Part shown: one piece after another, positions 8,224 through 16,340 of the stretch
How the letters are laid out: every line of letters starts with the position of its first letter
Position numbering within the stretch: the first letter of the stretch is position 1
Assembly (NCBI GenBank): GCA_016865865.1
Contig: VGOC01000001.1
Span: 64,513 to 103,514, forward strand
Length of the DNA stretch: 39,002 nt
From: Chloroflexota bacterium
GTDB lineage: Bacteria > Chloroflexota > Anaerolineae > Anaerolineales > UBA11858
Direction of reading: 5' to 3'
Notes under the pieces: model-generated
What the model saw: the letters and a program-made list of their open reading frames with translations, nothing else
Databases searched by the model: none
What the model was told of the DNA's origin: nothing
Position numbers and translations under genes: made by a program

Positions 8224-8337
8224 GTAACTGCTCAGTCATCGAACGGATTAGCCCGAAAAAAGGGTGTGCGTGGGGGGGCGCAGCCCCCCCACGCACACCC
8301 TTTTTTCGGGAATTTCTCCGTTTGGCTGAGTAGTTAC
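8224..8337 (+). mobile_element. Family B palindromic MITE-like element, copy B1
   Basis: A 114-bp element with inverted termini GTAACTGCTCAG and GTAACTACTCAG, inner arms CCCGAAAAAAGGGTGTGCG and a G/C-run loop. Perfect 8-bp direct repeats TTTTTAAC flank it (8216-8223 and 8338-8345). Copies B2 and B3 are at 23703 and 24545. The hairpin has A6 on one side and T6 on the other, so it could stop transcription in both directions. It lies between the tRNA-fMet terminator and the promoter of the antitoxin gene. It contains no gene. Confidence 0.9.
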
Positions 8338-8355
8338 TTTTTAACTGCATTTGCC

Positions 8356-8383
8356 TTGACAATATGTACAATATGAATATATT
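8356..8383 (+). promoter_or_regulatory. Promoter and possible operator of the Phd-type antitoxin gene
   Basis: A perfect TTGACA (8356-8361) is followed after 16 bases by TATATT (8378-8383). A direct repeat CAATATG (8360-8366 and 8369-8375) overlaps the spacer and could be the binding site of the antitoxin, since Phd-family proteins repress their own promoter. The operator role is inferred. Confidence 0.6.
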
Positions 8384-8416
8384 ATGAATTCGTATCGAGA
8401 GAGGCCGAGCTAGCGA

Positions 8417-8782
8417 ATGGAAAGAGAACTTGGTGTGACCGAAGCCAGAAAAGAGTTTAGTGATCTGGTCGAGAAAGTCCAATACTGGGATGATGCATAT
8501 ATGATCAGTCGTCATGGGAAACCTGCTGCAGCCGTTGTGCCAGTTCAGGTCTACGATCACTGGAGGCAGAAACGAGAGGAATTATTTCACCTGATCCGGG
8601 AGATGCAAGCTAACTTGGGGGAAGATGGGGGGTGTGCGGGCGGCTTCGCCGCCCGCACACCCCCCTCCCCCCTTATTATTGAGATGATACACCATTTGCT
8701 TGATCTTCAAGAATTTCAGGGGATTGTGATATTGACCCCTGTTGGATTGTTGACCATATTGGGAGTTGAAGCGAAGAGATAG
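8417..8782 (+). CDS. Phd/YefM-type antitoxin with C-terminus replaced by a palindromic element
   Basis: Residues 1-65 are a typical prevent-host-death antitoxin N-terminus: TEARKEFSDLVEKVQ, then ISRHGKPAAAVVPVQVYD, then the helix ELFHLIREMQ. This part dimerises and binds the operator. From residue about 66 the frame runs into the family A element at 8611-8690 and then through 30 residues of unrelated DNA. The normal toxin-binding tail and the toxin gene are absent; an aldehyde dehydrogenase follows directly. The whole open frame has 121 codons. Operator binding may be retained, while neutralisation of a toxin is unlikely. It is probably a remnant after a deletion next to the element. Confidence 0.75.
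   Translation: MERELGVTEARKEFSDLVEKVQYWDDAYMISRHGKPAAAVVPVQVYDHWRQKREELFHLIREMQANLGEDGGCAGGFAARTPPSPLIIEMIHHLLDLQEFQGIVILTPVGLLTILGVEAKR
8611..8690 (+). mobile_element. Family A palindromic element, copy A2, left end missing
   Basis: 80 bp match copies A1 and A3 from TAACTTGGGGG to the right end GAGATGATAC. The left terminal 12 bases are missing, and no direct repeat of the right flank (ACCATTTG) is found on the left. The loss of one end next to the truncated antitoxin suggests a deletion that started inside the element. Confidence 0.8.
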
Positions 8783-8791
8783 GGATAGCAT

Positions 8792-10240
8792 ATGTATATC
8801 AACGGCCAATTCACTTCTGGTAATGCGTCCGAGGAAATTTCTATCGTTGATCCTGCCACGGAGGAGATTTTAGATGCTGCGCCGCGCGGCGCGGCGAAAG
8901 ATGTTTCGGCTGCGGTGGATGCGGCGAGAGCGGCTTTCGTGGATTGGAAGAGGGTTCCTGCCAACGAGCGGGCTGCTGCTCTTCATGAGGCGGCTGCCAA
9001 AATCCGCGCTCATCATGAGGAATTGGCGCGCTTGTTGACTCGGGAGGAGGGCAAACCCCTCCCTGAGAACGATGAGGAGATGCGCTGGGTCGAAGACACC
9101 TTCGACTATTACGCCGAATTAGCTCGTCACGAGCGCGGGCGGGTGATCCCTCCCGGAGAGCCGGGGCAGTTCAACTTCGTGCTCAAAGAGCCGTATGGGG
9201 TGGTGGGCTGCATCGTGCCGTGGAACTATCCGCTCTTGCTCCTGGCCTGGAAGATGGCCCCTGCGCTGGCGGCGGGCAACACTGTGGTGATCAAGCCCTC
9301 GGAGTTGACGCCCTTGTCGGCGCTGAGGCTGGTCGAGGCGGCATGTGATCACCTGCCTCCGGGCGTGGTCAACGTGGTCACCGGCTATGGCCCCGAGGTG
9401 GGCGAGCCGCTGGTCACGCACCCCCATGTGCCGGTGATCGCCTTTACCGGATCGCTCGCGGTCGGGAAGCATATCGCCAGACTGGCCGCGCCGATGATGA
9501 AGAGGCTGCACCTGGAGTTGGGCGGCAAGGACGCCATGGTCATCGCCCCGGATGCTGAGTTGGATATGGCTGTATCCGGGTTGGCGTATGCGGCGTTGAT
9601 CAACACCGGGCAGGTCTGCACCAGCACCGAGCGGGTCTACGTTCACGAGAGCATCTTCCCTCGCCTGAGCGAGGAACTGGCTGATTTCGTGGGCAAATTG
9701 CGCCTGGGCAACGGCCTGGATGAAGGCGTTGATATCGGCCCGATGATCCGCGATGAGTTCCGCATCAAGGTCGAGGAGCAGCTCGCGGAGGCGGTCTCCC
9801 AGGGGGCAGAGATACTCGTCGGGGGACAGCGACCAGCCCAAATTCCACGCGGGTTTTTCCTGACTCCTGCGGTCGTCACCGGCGTGGATCACAGGATGCG
9901 CCTGATGCGTGAGGAGACCTTCGGGCCAGTCATCCCCCTCATGCCCTACAAAGATTTCGACGAGGCTATCGCGCTGGCCAATGATTGCCAGTATGGCCTG
10001 GGCGCGACGCTGATGAGCCGCGATGCCAGGCTGGTCAAACGCTTCTTCGAGGAAGTCAAAGCTGGCACGATCTGGATCAACGACCCGCTGACGGATAATT
10101 TCGCCGGGCCTTTCGGCGGCATGAAGATGAGCGGCCTGGGGCGCGAGCTGGGTCAGGAGGGTCTCGATGAATATTACGAGGTCAAGCACGTGCACTGGGA
10201 TATCGAAGGCGGCGTGAAGGAGTATTGGTATCCGTATTAA
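8792..10240 (+). CDS. NAD(P)-dependent aldehyde dehydrogenase
   Basis: A 482-residue soluble enzyme of the aldehyde dehydrogenase superfamily that oxidises an aldehyde to the acid with NAD(P)+. The cofactor-site motifs PWNYPLLLLAWKMAPALAAG and VIKPSELTP, and FTGSLAVGK are present. The general base Glu242 (LELGGKD) and the catalytic Cys276 (TGQVCTST) are both in place, and the C-terminal PFGGMKMSGLGRELG motif closes the fold. The length is normal for the family. The overall pattern resembles betaine-aldehyde or general medium-chain aldehyde dehydrogenases, but the substrate cannot be read from the sequence. It is followed after 174 bases by a second, CoA-acylating type dehydrogenase. Confidence 0.93.
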   Translation: MYINGQFTSGNASEEISIVDPATEEILDAAPRGAAKDVSAAVDAARAAFVDWKRVPANERAAALHEAAAKIRAHHEELARLLTREEGKPLPENDEEMRWVEDTFDYYAELARHERGRVIPPGEPGQFNFVLKEPYGVVGCIVPWNYPLLLLAWKMAPALAAGNTVVIKPSELTPLSALRLVEAACDHLPPGVVNVVTGYGPEVGEPLVTHPHVPVIAFTGSLAVGKHIARLAAPMMKRLHLELGGKDAMVIAPDAELDMAVSGLAYAALINTGQVCTSTERVYVHESIFPRLSEELADFVGKLRLGNGLDEGVDIGPMIRDEFRIKVEEQLAEAVSQGAEILVGGQRPAQIPRGFFLTPAVVTGVDHRMRLMREETFGPVIPLMPYKDFDEAIALANDCQYGLGATLMSRDARLVKRFFEEVKAGTIWINDPLTDNFAGPFGGMKMSGLGRELGQEGLDEYYEVKHVHWDIEGGVKEYWYPY

Positions 10241-10305
10241 TTGTTAGTCTCCTTCCAGAACAGGAGATTTATAGTATTACTGCTCAACATTTACATCATT
10301 CGCAC

Positions 10306-10393
10306 AAATGTTTAACCGCAGAGCACGCAGAGAGCGCGGAGCTGATATTTGTTTTTCTCTGCGATCTCAGCGCTCTCCGCGGTTGAATGTTTG
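10306..10393. repeat. Family D palindromic intergenic repeat, copy D1
   Basis: An imperfect inverted repeat: AACCGCAGAGCACGCAGAGA on the left and the inverse of AACCGCGGAGAGCGCTGAGA on the right, about 35 bases per arm. Related copies lie at 30848 and 36267. It fills most of the gap between the two aldehyde dehydrogenase genes and may fold in their transcript. Confidence 0.7.
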
Positions 10394-10414
10394 GTTGCGC
10401 CTGGAGGCCGCGCT

Positions 10415-11890
10415 ATGACTATAGAAGTATTGAAAAACCATATCGGTGGGCAGTGGGTTGATGTCGGTTCCGGGGACTTTCTCGATATTCACAATCCTGC
10501 CACGGCTGAAGTATTGGCCCGGGCGCCTTTGTCTACCACTGTTGATGTAAGCAAAGCTGTGGAAGCCGCATCGTCGGCTTTTGGGGAATGGCGATATACA
10601 CCGGCTGTCAGCCGCATCCAGTATATGTTTAAGCTGAAGAATTTGCTCGAAGAACACTTCGAGGAGCTTGCTCGCACGATCACTATGGAGAACGGCAAGA
10701 CGTTGGGAGAATCCCGCGGGGAAATGCGGCGGGCCATCGAGAATGTCGAAGTGGCTTGCGGTATCCCTGCACTGATGCAGAGCGAATTCTCGGAGGACAT
10801 TGCCCCGGGCATTGATGAATATATGATCCGCCAGCCGCTGGGGGTCGTGGCGATTGTCGCTCCTTTCAACTTTCCAGGGATGATCCCCTTCTGGTTTTTG
10901 CCGTATGCGGTTGCCTGTGGCAACGCGGTGTTGGTGAAGCCTTCCGAGCGCTGCCCCATCACCATGCAGAAAGTGTTTCGCCTCTTCGAGGAAATTGGCT
11001 TTCCGCCCGGGGTTGTGAATCTGGTCAATGGCGGCGCGCAGGCTGTCAATGCCCTCCTGGATCACCCTGATGTGAAGGGTGTCAGTTTCGTGGGATCGAC
11101 CCCAGTAGCCAGGCATATCTATCGCCGCGGCGCGGCCAATGGCAAGCGCGTACAGGCCCAGGGTGGGGCCAAGAACCCCCTGGTGGTCATGCCCGATGCG
11201 AATATGGAGATGACCACCCGCATTGTCGCCGATAGCGCGTTCGGCAACGCCGGTCAGCGCTGCCTGGCGGCCTCGACCGTCATCACCGTGGGAGATGCCA
11301 GGGAGGTTTTCGCGCAGGCGATTGCCAAAGCCGCGGATGAACGCGTGGTCGGTTATGGCTTAGAAGACAGTGTCACCATGGGGCCGGTGATCAGCCCAGA
11401 AAGCAGGGAACGCATCCGGGGTTTGATCCAGCAGGGTGTTGATGATGGCGCCGATCTGCTTGTTGATGGCCGTGAAGCCCAGGTTGCTGGTTATCCTGAT
11501 GGCTATTTCTTGAGGCCTACCATCTTGAAAGATCTTCCCCTGGCAAGTGAAGTAGCCCGAACAGAGATCTTTGGGCCTGTACTCACCTTGATCCATGCGG
11601 ATACTTTAGGTCAGGCTATCGAGATCATCAACCGGGGGCGATTCGGCAATATGGCCTGTTTGTTTACCAGCAATGGCGGGGCTGCTAGGCAGTTCCGTTA
11701 TGAAGTCCAGGCGGGGAATGTGGGCATCAATATCGGAGTTGCCGCGCCGATGGCTTTCTTCCCCTTCAGCGGCTGGAAAGACAGCTTCTTCGGCACATTG
11801 CATGGCCAGGCACGCCATGCCGTCGAGTTCTACACTCAGACGAAGGTGGTGGTCGAACGCTGGGACGAGAAGTGGTCGCGGCAGTTCTGA
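10415..11890 (+). CDS. mmsA: Methylmalonate-semialdehyde dehydrogenase (CoA-acylating) type enzyme
   Basis: A 491-residue protein of the family that converts methylmalonate semialdehyde or malonate semialdehyde to propionyl- or acetyl-CoA with NAD+ (valine and pyrimidine breakdown, inositol catabolism). Diagnostic features are [20 protein letters not shown], the motif AQGGAKN in which the usual general-base Glu is absent as expected for CoA-dependent members, and GNAGQRCLA with catalytic Cys283. The C-terminus ([12 protein letters not shown]) also fits. The ATG at 10415 was chosen because GGAGG lies 7 bases upstream; the open frame extends 22 codons further into the family D repeat. The gene ends 5 bases from the converging lamin-tail gene. 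Confidence 0.9.
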   Translation: MTIEVLKNHIGGQWVDVGSGDFLDIHNPATAEVLARAPLSTTVDVSKAVEAASSAFGEWRYTPAVSRIQYMFKLKNLLEEHFEELARTITMENGKTLGESRGEMRRAIENVEVACGIPALMQSEFSEDIAPGIDEYMIRQPLGVVAIVAPFNFPGMIPFWFLPYAVACGNAVLVKPSERCPITMQKVFRLFEEIGFPPGVVNLVNGGAQAVNALLDHPDVKGVSFVGSTPVARHIYRRGAANGKRVQAQGGAKNPLVVMPDANMEMTTRIVADSAFGNAGQRCLAASTVITVGDAREVFAQAIAKAADERVVGYGLEDSVTMGPVISPESRERIRGLIQQGVDDGADLLVDGREAQVAGYPDGYFLRPTILKDLPLASEVARTEIFGPVLTLIHADTLGQAIEIINRGRFGNMACLFTSNGGAARQFRYEVQAGNVGINIGVAAPMAFFPFSGWKDSFFGTLHGQARHAVEFYTQTKVVVERWDEKWSRQF

Positions 11891-11895
11891 GCAGA

Positions 11896-14727
11896 TCACT
11901 GGACCCCGCAAACTCTATTTCCTTTTGGGATCAACCAGCCAGGCGGGATTTCGATGGCTGGTTGAATTTCTTCTGAGATGTTTTCTTCGTCTTCTTGAAT
12001 TTCCTGGTTGTTGACGCTCAGCGGATACCCCGCGTTCATGCCGCCTGGCGTTGGCCAACATGGATAGGCGAGTTCGGCGCTGCCATCGGGAAGACGGCAC
12101 CAGGAGAGGTTGACGTCGGTGGCGAAAACGTAGGCGCGTTCGTCTACGATGACGCCATCGGGCAGCAGTAATCGCACGCTATCCTCGCTGTCCGAGAGAG
12201 AGATGCTCGTTTTGGAGCGAAAAAAGCTGATGGTTTCTCCGGGGGCTAGTTTGATTTTGGGGAGCTCGTAGGGGGTAGAACCCTCCTCGATGTCATCCAG
12301 CAACCAGCCCTCGAGGTTGATTGTGGTCGTCCCCGCGTTGATCAATTCGATGAACTCATCGCTGGATGTGAACTTCCCGTCCCCATTCCAATCATATTTG
12401 GGATGGGGCAGGAATTCGTTGATCAGGATTGCCATACCCTCGGGCAGGGGCGTTGGCGTTGGACTGGGGAACCAATTCGAATTGGCTTGCCTGGGTGTTC
12501 CCCGGATGCGATAGCCGTCTACGTCAATCCCGTTCGTGACATAGCCGTTATTGGTGTTCCAAAGAGCGCGCCCGTCGGCTGTTGTGCTGCGCCGTTCCAT
12601 CGTGGCGCGGGTATCCGCGTCTCCTTTCGGCCATCCGCCATCGGATTGGCCGCCGGAGTCGACCAATTCGCCATGGGGGCCGTATAGGTAGAGGAACTCC
12701 CCGCTATTGCTGAGTGAGCCGGTGTAGATCTGGTCGGCGGGGATATCTGCGACTGTGGTATCGTCGGTTCGTTCCAGGAGGAAAAATCCCCAAGGCGTGA
12801 TCTCACCTTCCAGCTCGATATTCGGGCTGCCATCCGCGGCGACAAGCACCCAGCCTGTAAGATCGAGCGGCTCGAATCCTGCGTAGAAGAGTTCGATCCA
12901 CTCGTCGTTCGAGTTGCCGATCGTGCCCGCCCAGGCGATTTCGTTGATCCAGACGGTTTCGGGCGGGACCAGGCTGATCGTGGGCGAGGGTGATGGCGTC
13001 GAGGATGGGGTGGGCGTTTGGGTAGGAGTCGGTGTGGGAGTAGCGAACCAGACCGAGTTGGGCTGACCAGGCGTGCCCCGGATGGGATTTCCATTGGCGT
13101 CGAGGCCGTTGGCGACGTAGCCGGTGTTGATGTCCCAGGCGGAGGGGCTATCAGAGGTGTTGGCGCGGCGCTCCATGGAAGCGCGCAGGTCGGCGTCTCC
13201 AGCAGGCCAGTCCCCGCCGTCGCCGTTGGCGGTGTCTATCACTTCGCCGGAGGGGCCGTACAGCCGCAGCGTTTCTCCCGTGTTGCTCAATGTGCCTGTG
13301 TAGATCTGGTCGGCTGAGATGTCGCTGATCGTATTATCATCGCTGCGCTCCAGCACGAAGTAGCCGCCGCCGGGAATAGTTCCAGCCAATGCGATGTTCG
13401 GGGAGCCATCGTCGGAGATCAGCATGCAGCCCGTCAGGTCGAAGGATTGGGACGAGGGGTTGTGGAGTTCGATCCATTCGTCATAGGAACTGGCCTCTGT
13501 GCCTGCCCAGGCGATTTCGTTGATCAGGATCGTTCCCGATGTTACCTGGGTCGGCGTGCTTGTTGGAGAGGGCGTGCCCGATTGTGTCGGGGTTGGTGTG
13601 GTTGTGCTTATGAGGGTTGCGGTTCCCGAAGGGGTAACGGTCGGGGACGGGGTTGGCGTCGAGGTCGAAGTGTCCGTGGGAGAGGGTGTTGGTGTAGGTG
13701 TGGTGATGTCCGTATTCGTTGGTGAAGCCGTATCGGTGGGTGTGGGGCTGGCTGCCTGCGATATCGAGTTTGCTGACTTGGGCGTGCCATTGATAGGATT
13801 GCCTTTGGCGTCCTCCCCATAACGGATGACTCCATTGTTGGTCCCCCAATTCGATGGAGAATCTGCGCTGTTCGGGTCTATGCGTTCCATCGAGGCGTAG
13901 GGCGGGGTTCCGCTGCCATCTCTGCCGCCAGGCCAGTATCCAACGCCGATATTGGCAGTGTCAACCACAAATCCGCTGTTGTCTTTGAGCGTGATACTCT
14001 CGCCGCTGTTACTCATTGCGCCAGTGTAAATCTGGTCGGCGGGGATGTCGCTTACTGTGTCATCCTCCGTGCGTTCGAGCAGGAAGTAACCATGAGCGGA
14101 GATTGTACCGTTGAGTGTGATGTTGGGTGCGCCATCCGCGGCTTTGAGAGTCCATTGGGTGAGATCAATCGGTTGATCCCCATGATTGTAAAGCTCGATC
14201 CATTCGTCTGCAGAGTTAGCAGCAGTTCCCGCCCAGGCGATTTCGTTGATTACGATGCTCATCTCCTCGGCGCTTTGCGAATTGAGCGAGAAGATTTGTG
14301 GCTGGTCTACTGGCAGTGGGGGCGGCGTGCTGGTTGGAGATGGCGTTCCTGTGGCTGTTGGGGATGCAGTGGGCGTATCGGTAGGAGATGGGAATGGCGA
14401 TGGCGACGGCGTGTCGGATGGAGGAGGGGTGACCGAGCTCGTTGGAGTCGGCGTCTCTGTGGAGGTTGGCGGAGACGTTGACGTGTTGGTGGTTGTAGGG
14501 GTTGACGGGAGCGTTTCTGTGTTTGTCGGTAGGGGAGTGAGCGACGGCGTTGCTGAGGGAATGGGGTCCTCTTGGGATAGAGTGGGTGTTGGATTTTCCT
14601 CTTGTTCGCCAGGCGCTGCGCGTAAAGAATCGGCGCCGCTCATCATGGTCAGGCAGATGGCAAGAGTCGCCCCCGCAAAGAGCAGGCTTCCCGCGGGGAA
14701 TTTCGGATGATGGCGTGATCCACTCAT
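11896..14727 (-). CDS. Secreted protein with four lamin-tail (LTD) domains joined by Thr-Pro linkers
   Basis: A 943-residue exported protein. An N-terminal hydrophobic segment (residues about 15-32) acts as signal peptide or anchor. A Ser/Thr/Pro-rich region of about 100 residues follows, then three closely similar modules of about 155 residues, each starting INEIAWAGT and containing DEWIELYN or similar, a FLLERTEDDT-like strand, IPADQIYTG and a closing NGTPKSANS-like segment. A fourth, divergent LTD module (INEFLPHPKYDWNGDGKF, DEFIELINAG) forms the C-terminus. TPTPTPSP linkers separate the modules. LTD domains occur on bacterial surface proteins and nucleases; no catalytic domain is seen here, so an adhesive or structural surface role is inferred. 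GGGGAG lies 4 bases before the chosen ATG; a TTG 12 bases upstream is less likely. Confidence 0.88.
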   Translation of the reverse strand: MSGSRHHPKFPAGSLLFAGATLAICLTMMSGADSLRAAPGEQEENPTPTLSQEDPIPSATPSLTPLPTNTETLPSTPTTTNTSTSPPTSTETPTPTSSVTPPPSDTPSPSPFPSPTDTPTASPTATGTPSPTSTPPPLPVDQPQIFSLNSQSAEEMSIVINEIAWAGTAANSADEWIELYNHGDQPIDLTQWTLKAADGAPNITLNGTISAHGYFLLERTEDDTVSDIPADQIYTGAMSNSGESITLKDNSGFVVDTANIGVGYWPGGRDGSGTPPYASMERIDPNSADSPSNWGTNNGVIRYGEDAKGNPINGTPKSANSISQAASPTPTDTASPTNTDITTPTPTPSPTDTSTSTPTPSPTVTPSGTATLISTTTPTPTQSGTPSPTSTPTQVTSGTILINEIAWAGTEASSYDEWIELHNPSSQSFDLTGCMLISDDGSPNIALAGTIPGGGYFVLERSDDNTISDISADQIYTGTLSNTGETLRLYGPSGEVIDTANGDGGDWPAGDADLRASMERRANTSDSPSAWDINTGYVANGLDANGNPIRGTPGQPNSVWFATPTPTPTQTPTPSSTPSPSPTISLVPPETVWINEIAWAGTIGNSNDEWIELFYAGFEPLDLTGWVLVAADGSPNIELEGEITPWGFFLLERTDDTTVADIPADQIYTGSLSNSGEFLYLYGPHGELVDSGGQSDGGWPKGDADTRATMERRSTTADGRALWNTNNGYVTNGIDVDGYRIRGTPRQANSNWFPSPTPTPLPEGMAILINEFLPHPKYDWNGDGKFTSSDEFIELINAGTTTINLEGWLLDDIEEGSTPYELPKIKLAPGETISFFRSKTSISLSDSEDSVRLLLPDGVIVDERAYVFATDVNLSWCRLPDGSAELAYPCWPTPGGMNAGYPLSVNNQEIQEDEENISEEIQPAIEIPPGWLIPKGNRVCGVQ

Positions 14728-14773
14728 GATACTCCCCAAAAATTGCGAATAAGTTACCTGTTAGTTCAAATAA

Positions 14774-14801
14774 ATTATACATGAATATGGGATTGTATCA
14801 A
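14774..14801 (-). promoter_or_regulatory. Promoter of the lamin-tail gene
   Basis: On the minus strand TTGATA (14801-14796), a 16-base spacer and a perfect TATAAT (14779-14774) lie about 47 bases before the start codon. Confidence 0.7.
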
Positions 14802-14831
14802 GGTTGAGTTCACTGAAAAAATTCATATATG

Positions 14832-14946
14832 TGTTCACTGAAAAAACTCATGAACGAGGGGGCGGGGCGGCATATATGGGGGTGCGTGCTGCGCACGCAC
14901 CCCCATATATGCCGCCCGGAGCCTCTACTCGCAGTTTTTGCAGTGG
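14832..14946. mobile_element. Family C hairpin element (single copy)
   Basis: A 115-bp palindrome whose core arm GGCATATATGGGGGTGCG is followed by a short loop and its perfect inverse. Outer arms TTCACTGAAAAAACTC and the inverse of TCCACTGCAAAAACTG match imperfectly. An 11-bp direct repeat ATTCATATATG flanks it (14821-14831 and 14947-14957). A second partial end (TTCACTGAAAAAATTC) lies just upstream. The core resembles the G-run/TGCG stems of families A and B. It fills the 326-base gap between the divergent lamin-tail and lipoprotein genes. Exact ends and the duplication length are uncertain. Confidence 0.6.
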
Positions 14947-15053
14947 ATTCATATATGAATTGTCAAGTTTGGCTGTTGTTGTCGTGAGAGTATAGTAAAA
15001 TGGTAGGCGGTTGTTCCAAATAATGGAGATTAGAGTCACGAAGAGAGTCATCT

Positions 15054-16208
15054 ATGAAACCAAAATTCGTTTTCGTTAGCGTATTTCTGCTGTTAGCATT
15101 CTTGGGGACAGCCTGCAAGGCGGAAACAGTTGAGCCAACCCCCAACATTGCCGGAACGGCTGCTGCAATGGCTGAAACCATCGTTGCTGTGCAGCTTACG
15201 AAGATTGCACAGTCGGCAACCGCGACGCCGACCCCCACCCCCGAGCTAACACGAACGCCAACGCCTACCTTGACCTTTGCTTTGCCGACGCTGTATCCGA
15301 CACAGAAGGTTGGCGCCAGCACCTGTCTTTTGGCCCACATGGTCAGTGAAACGATCCCTGATAATACAGAGATGGGGCAGGGGGAGTTTTTCGAGAAGAC
15401 TTGGGATCTTCAGAACGTTGGCACCTGTACCTGGACCAATCAATTTAGCGTCGTCTTTCATCATGGCGATCAATTGGGCGCTCCAGGGCGAATTTATTTC
15501 CCAGGGACTGTAAAACCTGGAGAATCGTTCACGTTGAGGATTCCTATGATCGTACCCGCGATCGCTGGCGACAAGCTGGGTTTTTGGAACCTCGAAAGCG
15601 CAACTGGACAGGCATTTGGCACTACCACCAGTGGTTTGTTTTGGGTGAAGATCGTTGTCGAAGAACTTGGAATTGCTGCTGATGATGACACCACAGGCCT
15701 GACCGATTCAGGTTATCTATATGATCTATGGACGCCTATTTCCGCGGGTTCCGTAGTCACCACTGGTGAACAAAGCAGCAATATTTCTGTTGGAGATACG
15801 AAACATGATTACTCCAGGCAAGGATTTGTCACATTCGATCTGATAAGTATTCCTCTGGACGCAACTGTTCAAGCAGTGTCTTTGGTTTTCGAAGGACGTG
15901 ACCTTCATGGTACTCCCTTCGAAGATTTAGGTTGTATGGGCGTTTACCGTTATAACTACGGAAATCTCGATCCAAATGATTTCTACACAGGCACTCCCGG
16001 CGGCGCTTTGTGGAGTTTCTGTAGCGCTAACGAAGTCTTCGTGGGAATCGCTCGGATGGGAGGGCCTGATGCTACAGTCAATGTCCAAAATTCGTTGGGA
16101 GGGAAGATCCAATTCCGCTTCCAATTCAACACGGATACCGACAAGGATGGGGTGGATGACTATATTAACCTCGTCCCCAATTTGAAGATCGAATATACCG
16201 TTCCGTGA
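15054..16208 (+). CDS. Lipoprotein with NBR1-Ig-like domain
   Basis: A 384-residue lipoprotein: signal peptide with lipobox LGTAC (Cys at about residue 21), then a linker with TATPTPTPELTRTPTPT. An NBR1-type Ig-like domain follows at about 85-202: ETIPDNTEMGQGEFFEKTW, NVGTCTWTNQFSVVF, GTVKPGESFTLRIPM, SGLFWVKIVV. The C-terminal 180 residues (DDTTGLTDSGYLYD, then beta strands such as ATVQAVSLVFEG) look like a further beta-sandwich domain I cannot name. This arrangement is frequent in Chloroflexota surface proteins. A ligand is not known. It is transcribed away from the lamin-tail gene and ends in an intrinsic terminator. Confidence 0.85.
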   Translation: MKPKFVFVSVFLLLAFLGTACKAETVEPTPNIAGTAAAMAETIVAVQLTKIAQSATATPTPTPELTRTPTPTLTFALPTLYPTQKVGASTCLLAHMVSETIPDNTEMGQGEFFEKTWDLQNVGTCTWTNQFSVVFHHGDQLGAPGRIYFPGTVKPGESFTLRIPMIVPAIAGDKLGFWNLESATGQAFGTTTSGLFWVKIVVEELGIAADDDTTGLTDSGYLYDLWTPISAGSVVTTGEQSSNISVGDTKHDYSRQGFVTFDLISIPLDATVQAVSLVFEGRDLHGTPFEDLGCMGVYRYNYGNLDPNDFYTGTPGGALWSFCSANEVFVGIARMGGPDATVNVQNSLGGKIQFRFQFNTDTDKDGVDDYINLVPNLKIEYTVP

Positions 16209-16232
16209 TCGGATGCTCTATCCAATGAAGCG

Positions 16233-16265
16233 AAAATCCGCTCGCCCCTGGCAGCGGGTTTTTTC
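16233..16265 (+). terminator. Intrinsic terminator of the NBR1-Ig-like lipoprotein gene
   Basis: The stem AAATCCGCT / AGCGGGTTT with a 10-base loop runs into a T6 tract, 25 bases after the stop codon. Confidence 0.75.
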
Positions 16266-16340
16266 TTTCGCGCGTCTATTCTGCTATTGGGGTGTTTTCA
16301 TAATGAAAGAAGTCGAAAAGTCTGTCCGAAGGAGTGTTCG

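Noticed and set aside
9119-10195. 358-codon open frame opposite the aldehyde dehydrogenase
   Set aside because: It lies fully antisense to a well-supported gene, has no recognisable domain, and its composition reflects the GC-rich codon pattern of the sense gene.
13447-14481. Val/Gly/Trp-rich frames opposite the lamin-tail gene
   Set aside because: They are mirror images of Thr-Pro codon repeats; no domain, no ribosome sites.
13000-14600. Repetitive DNA that might be taken for a CRISPR array
   Set aside because: The repeats are short, in-frame Thr/Pro/Ser codon tracts without regular spacers of unique sequence.
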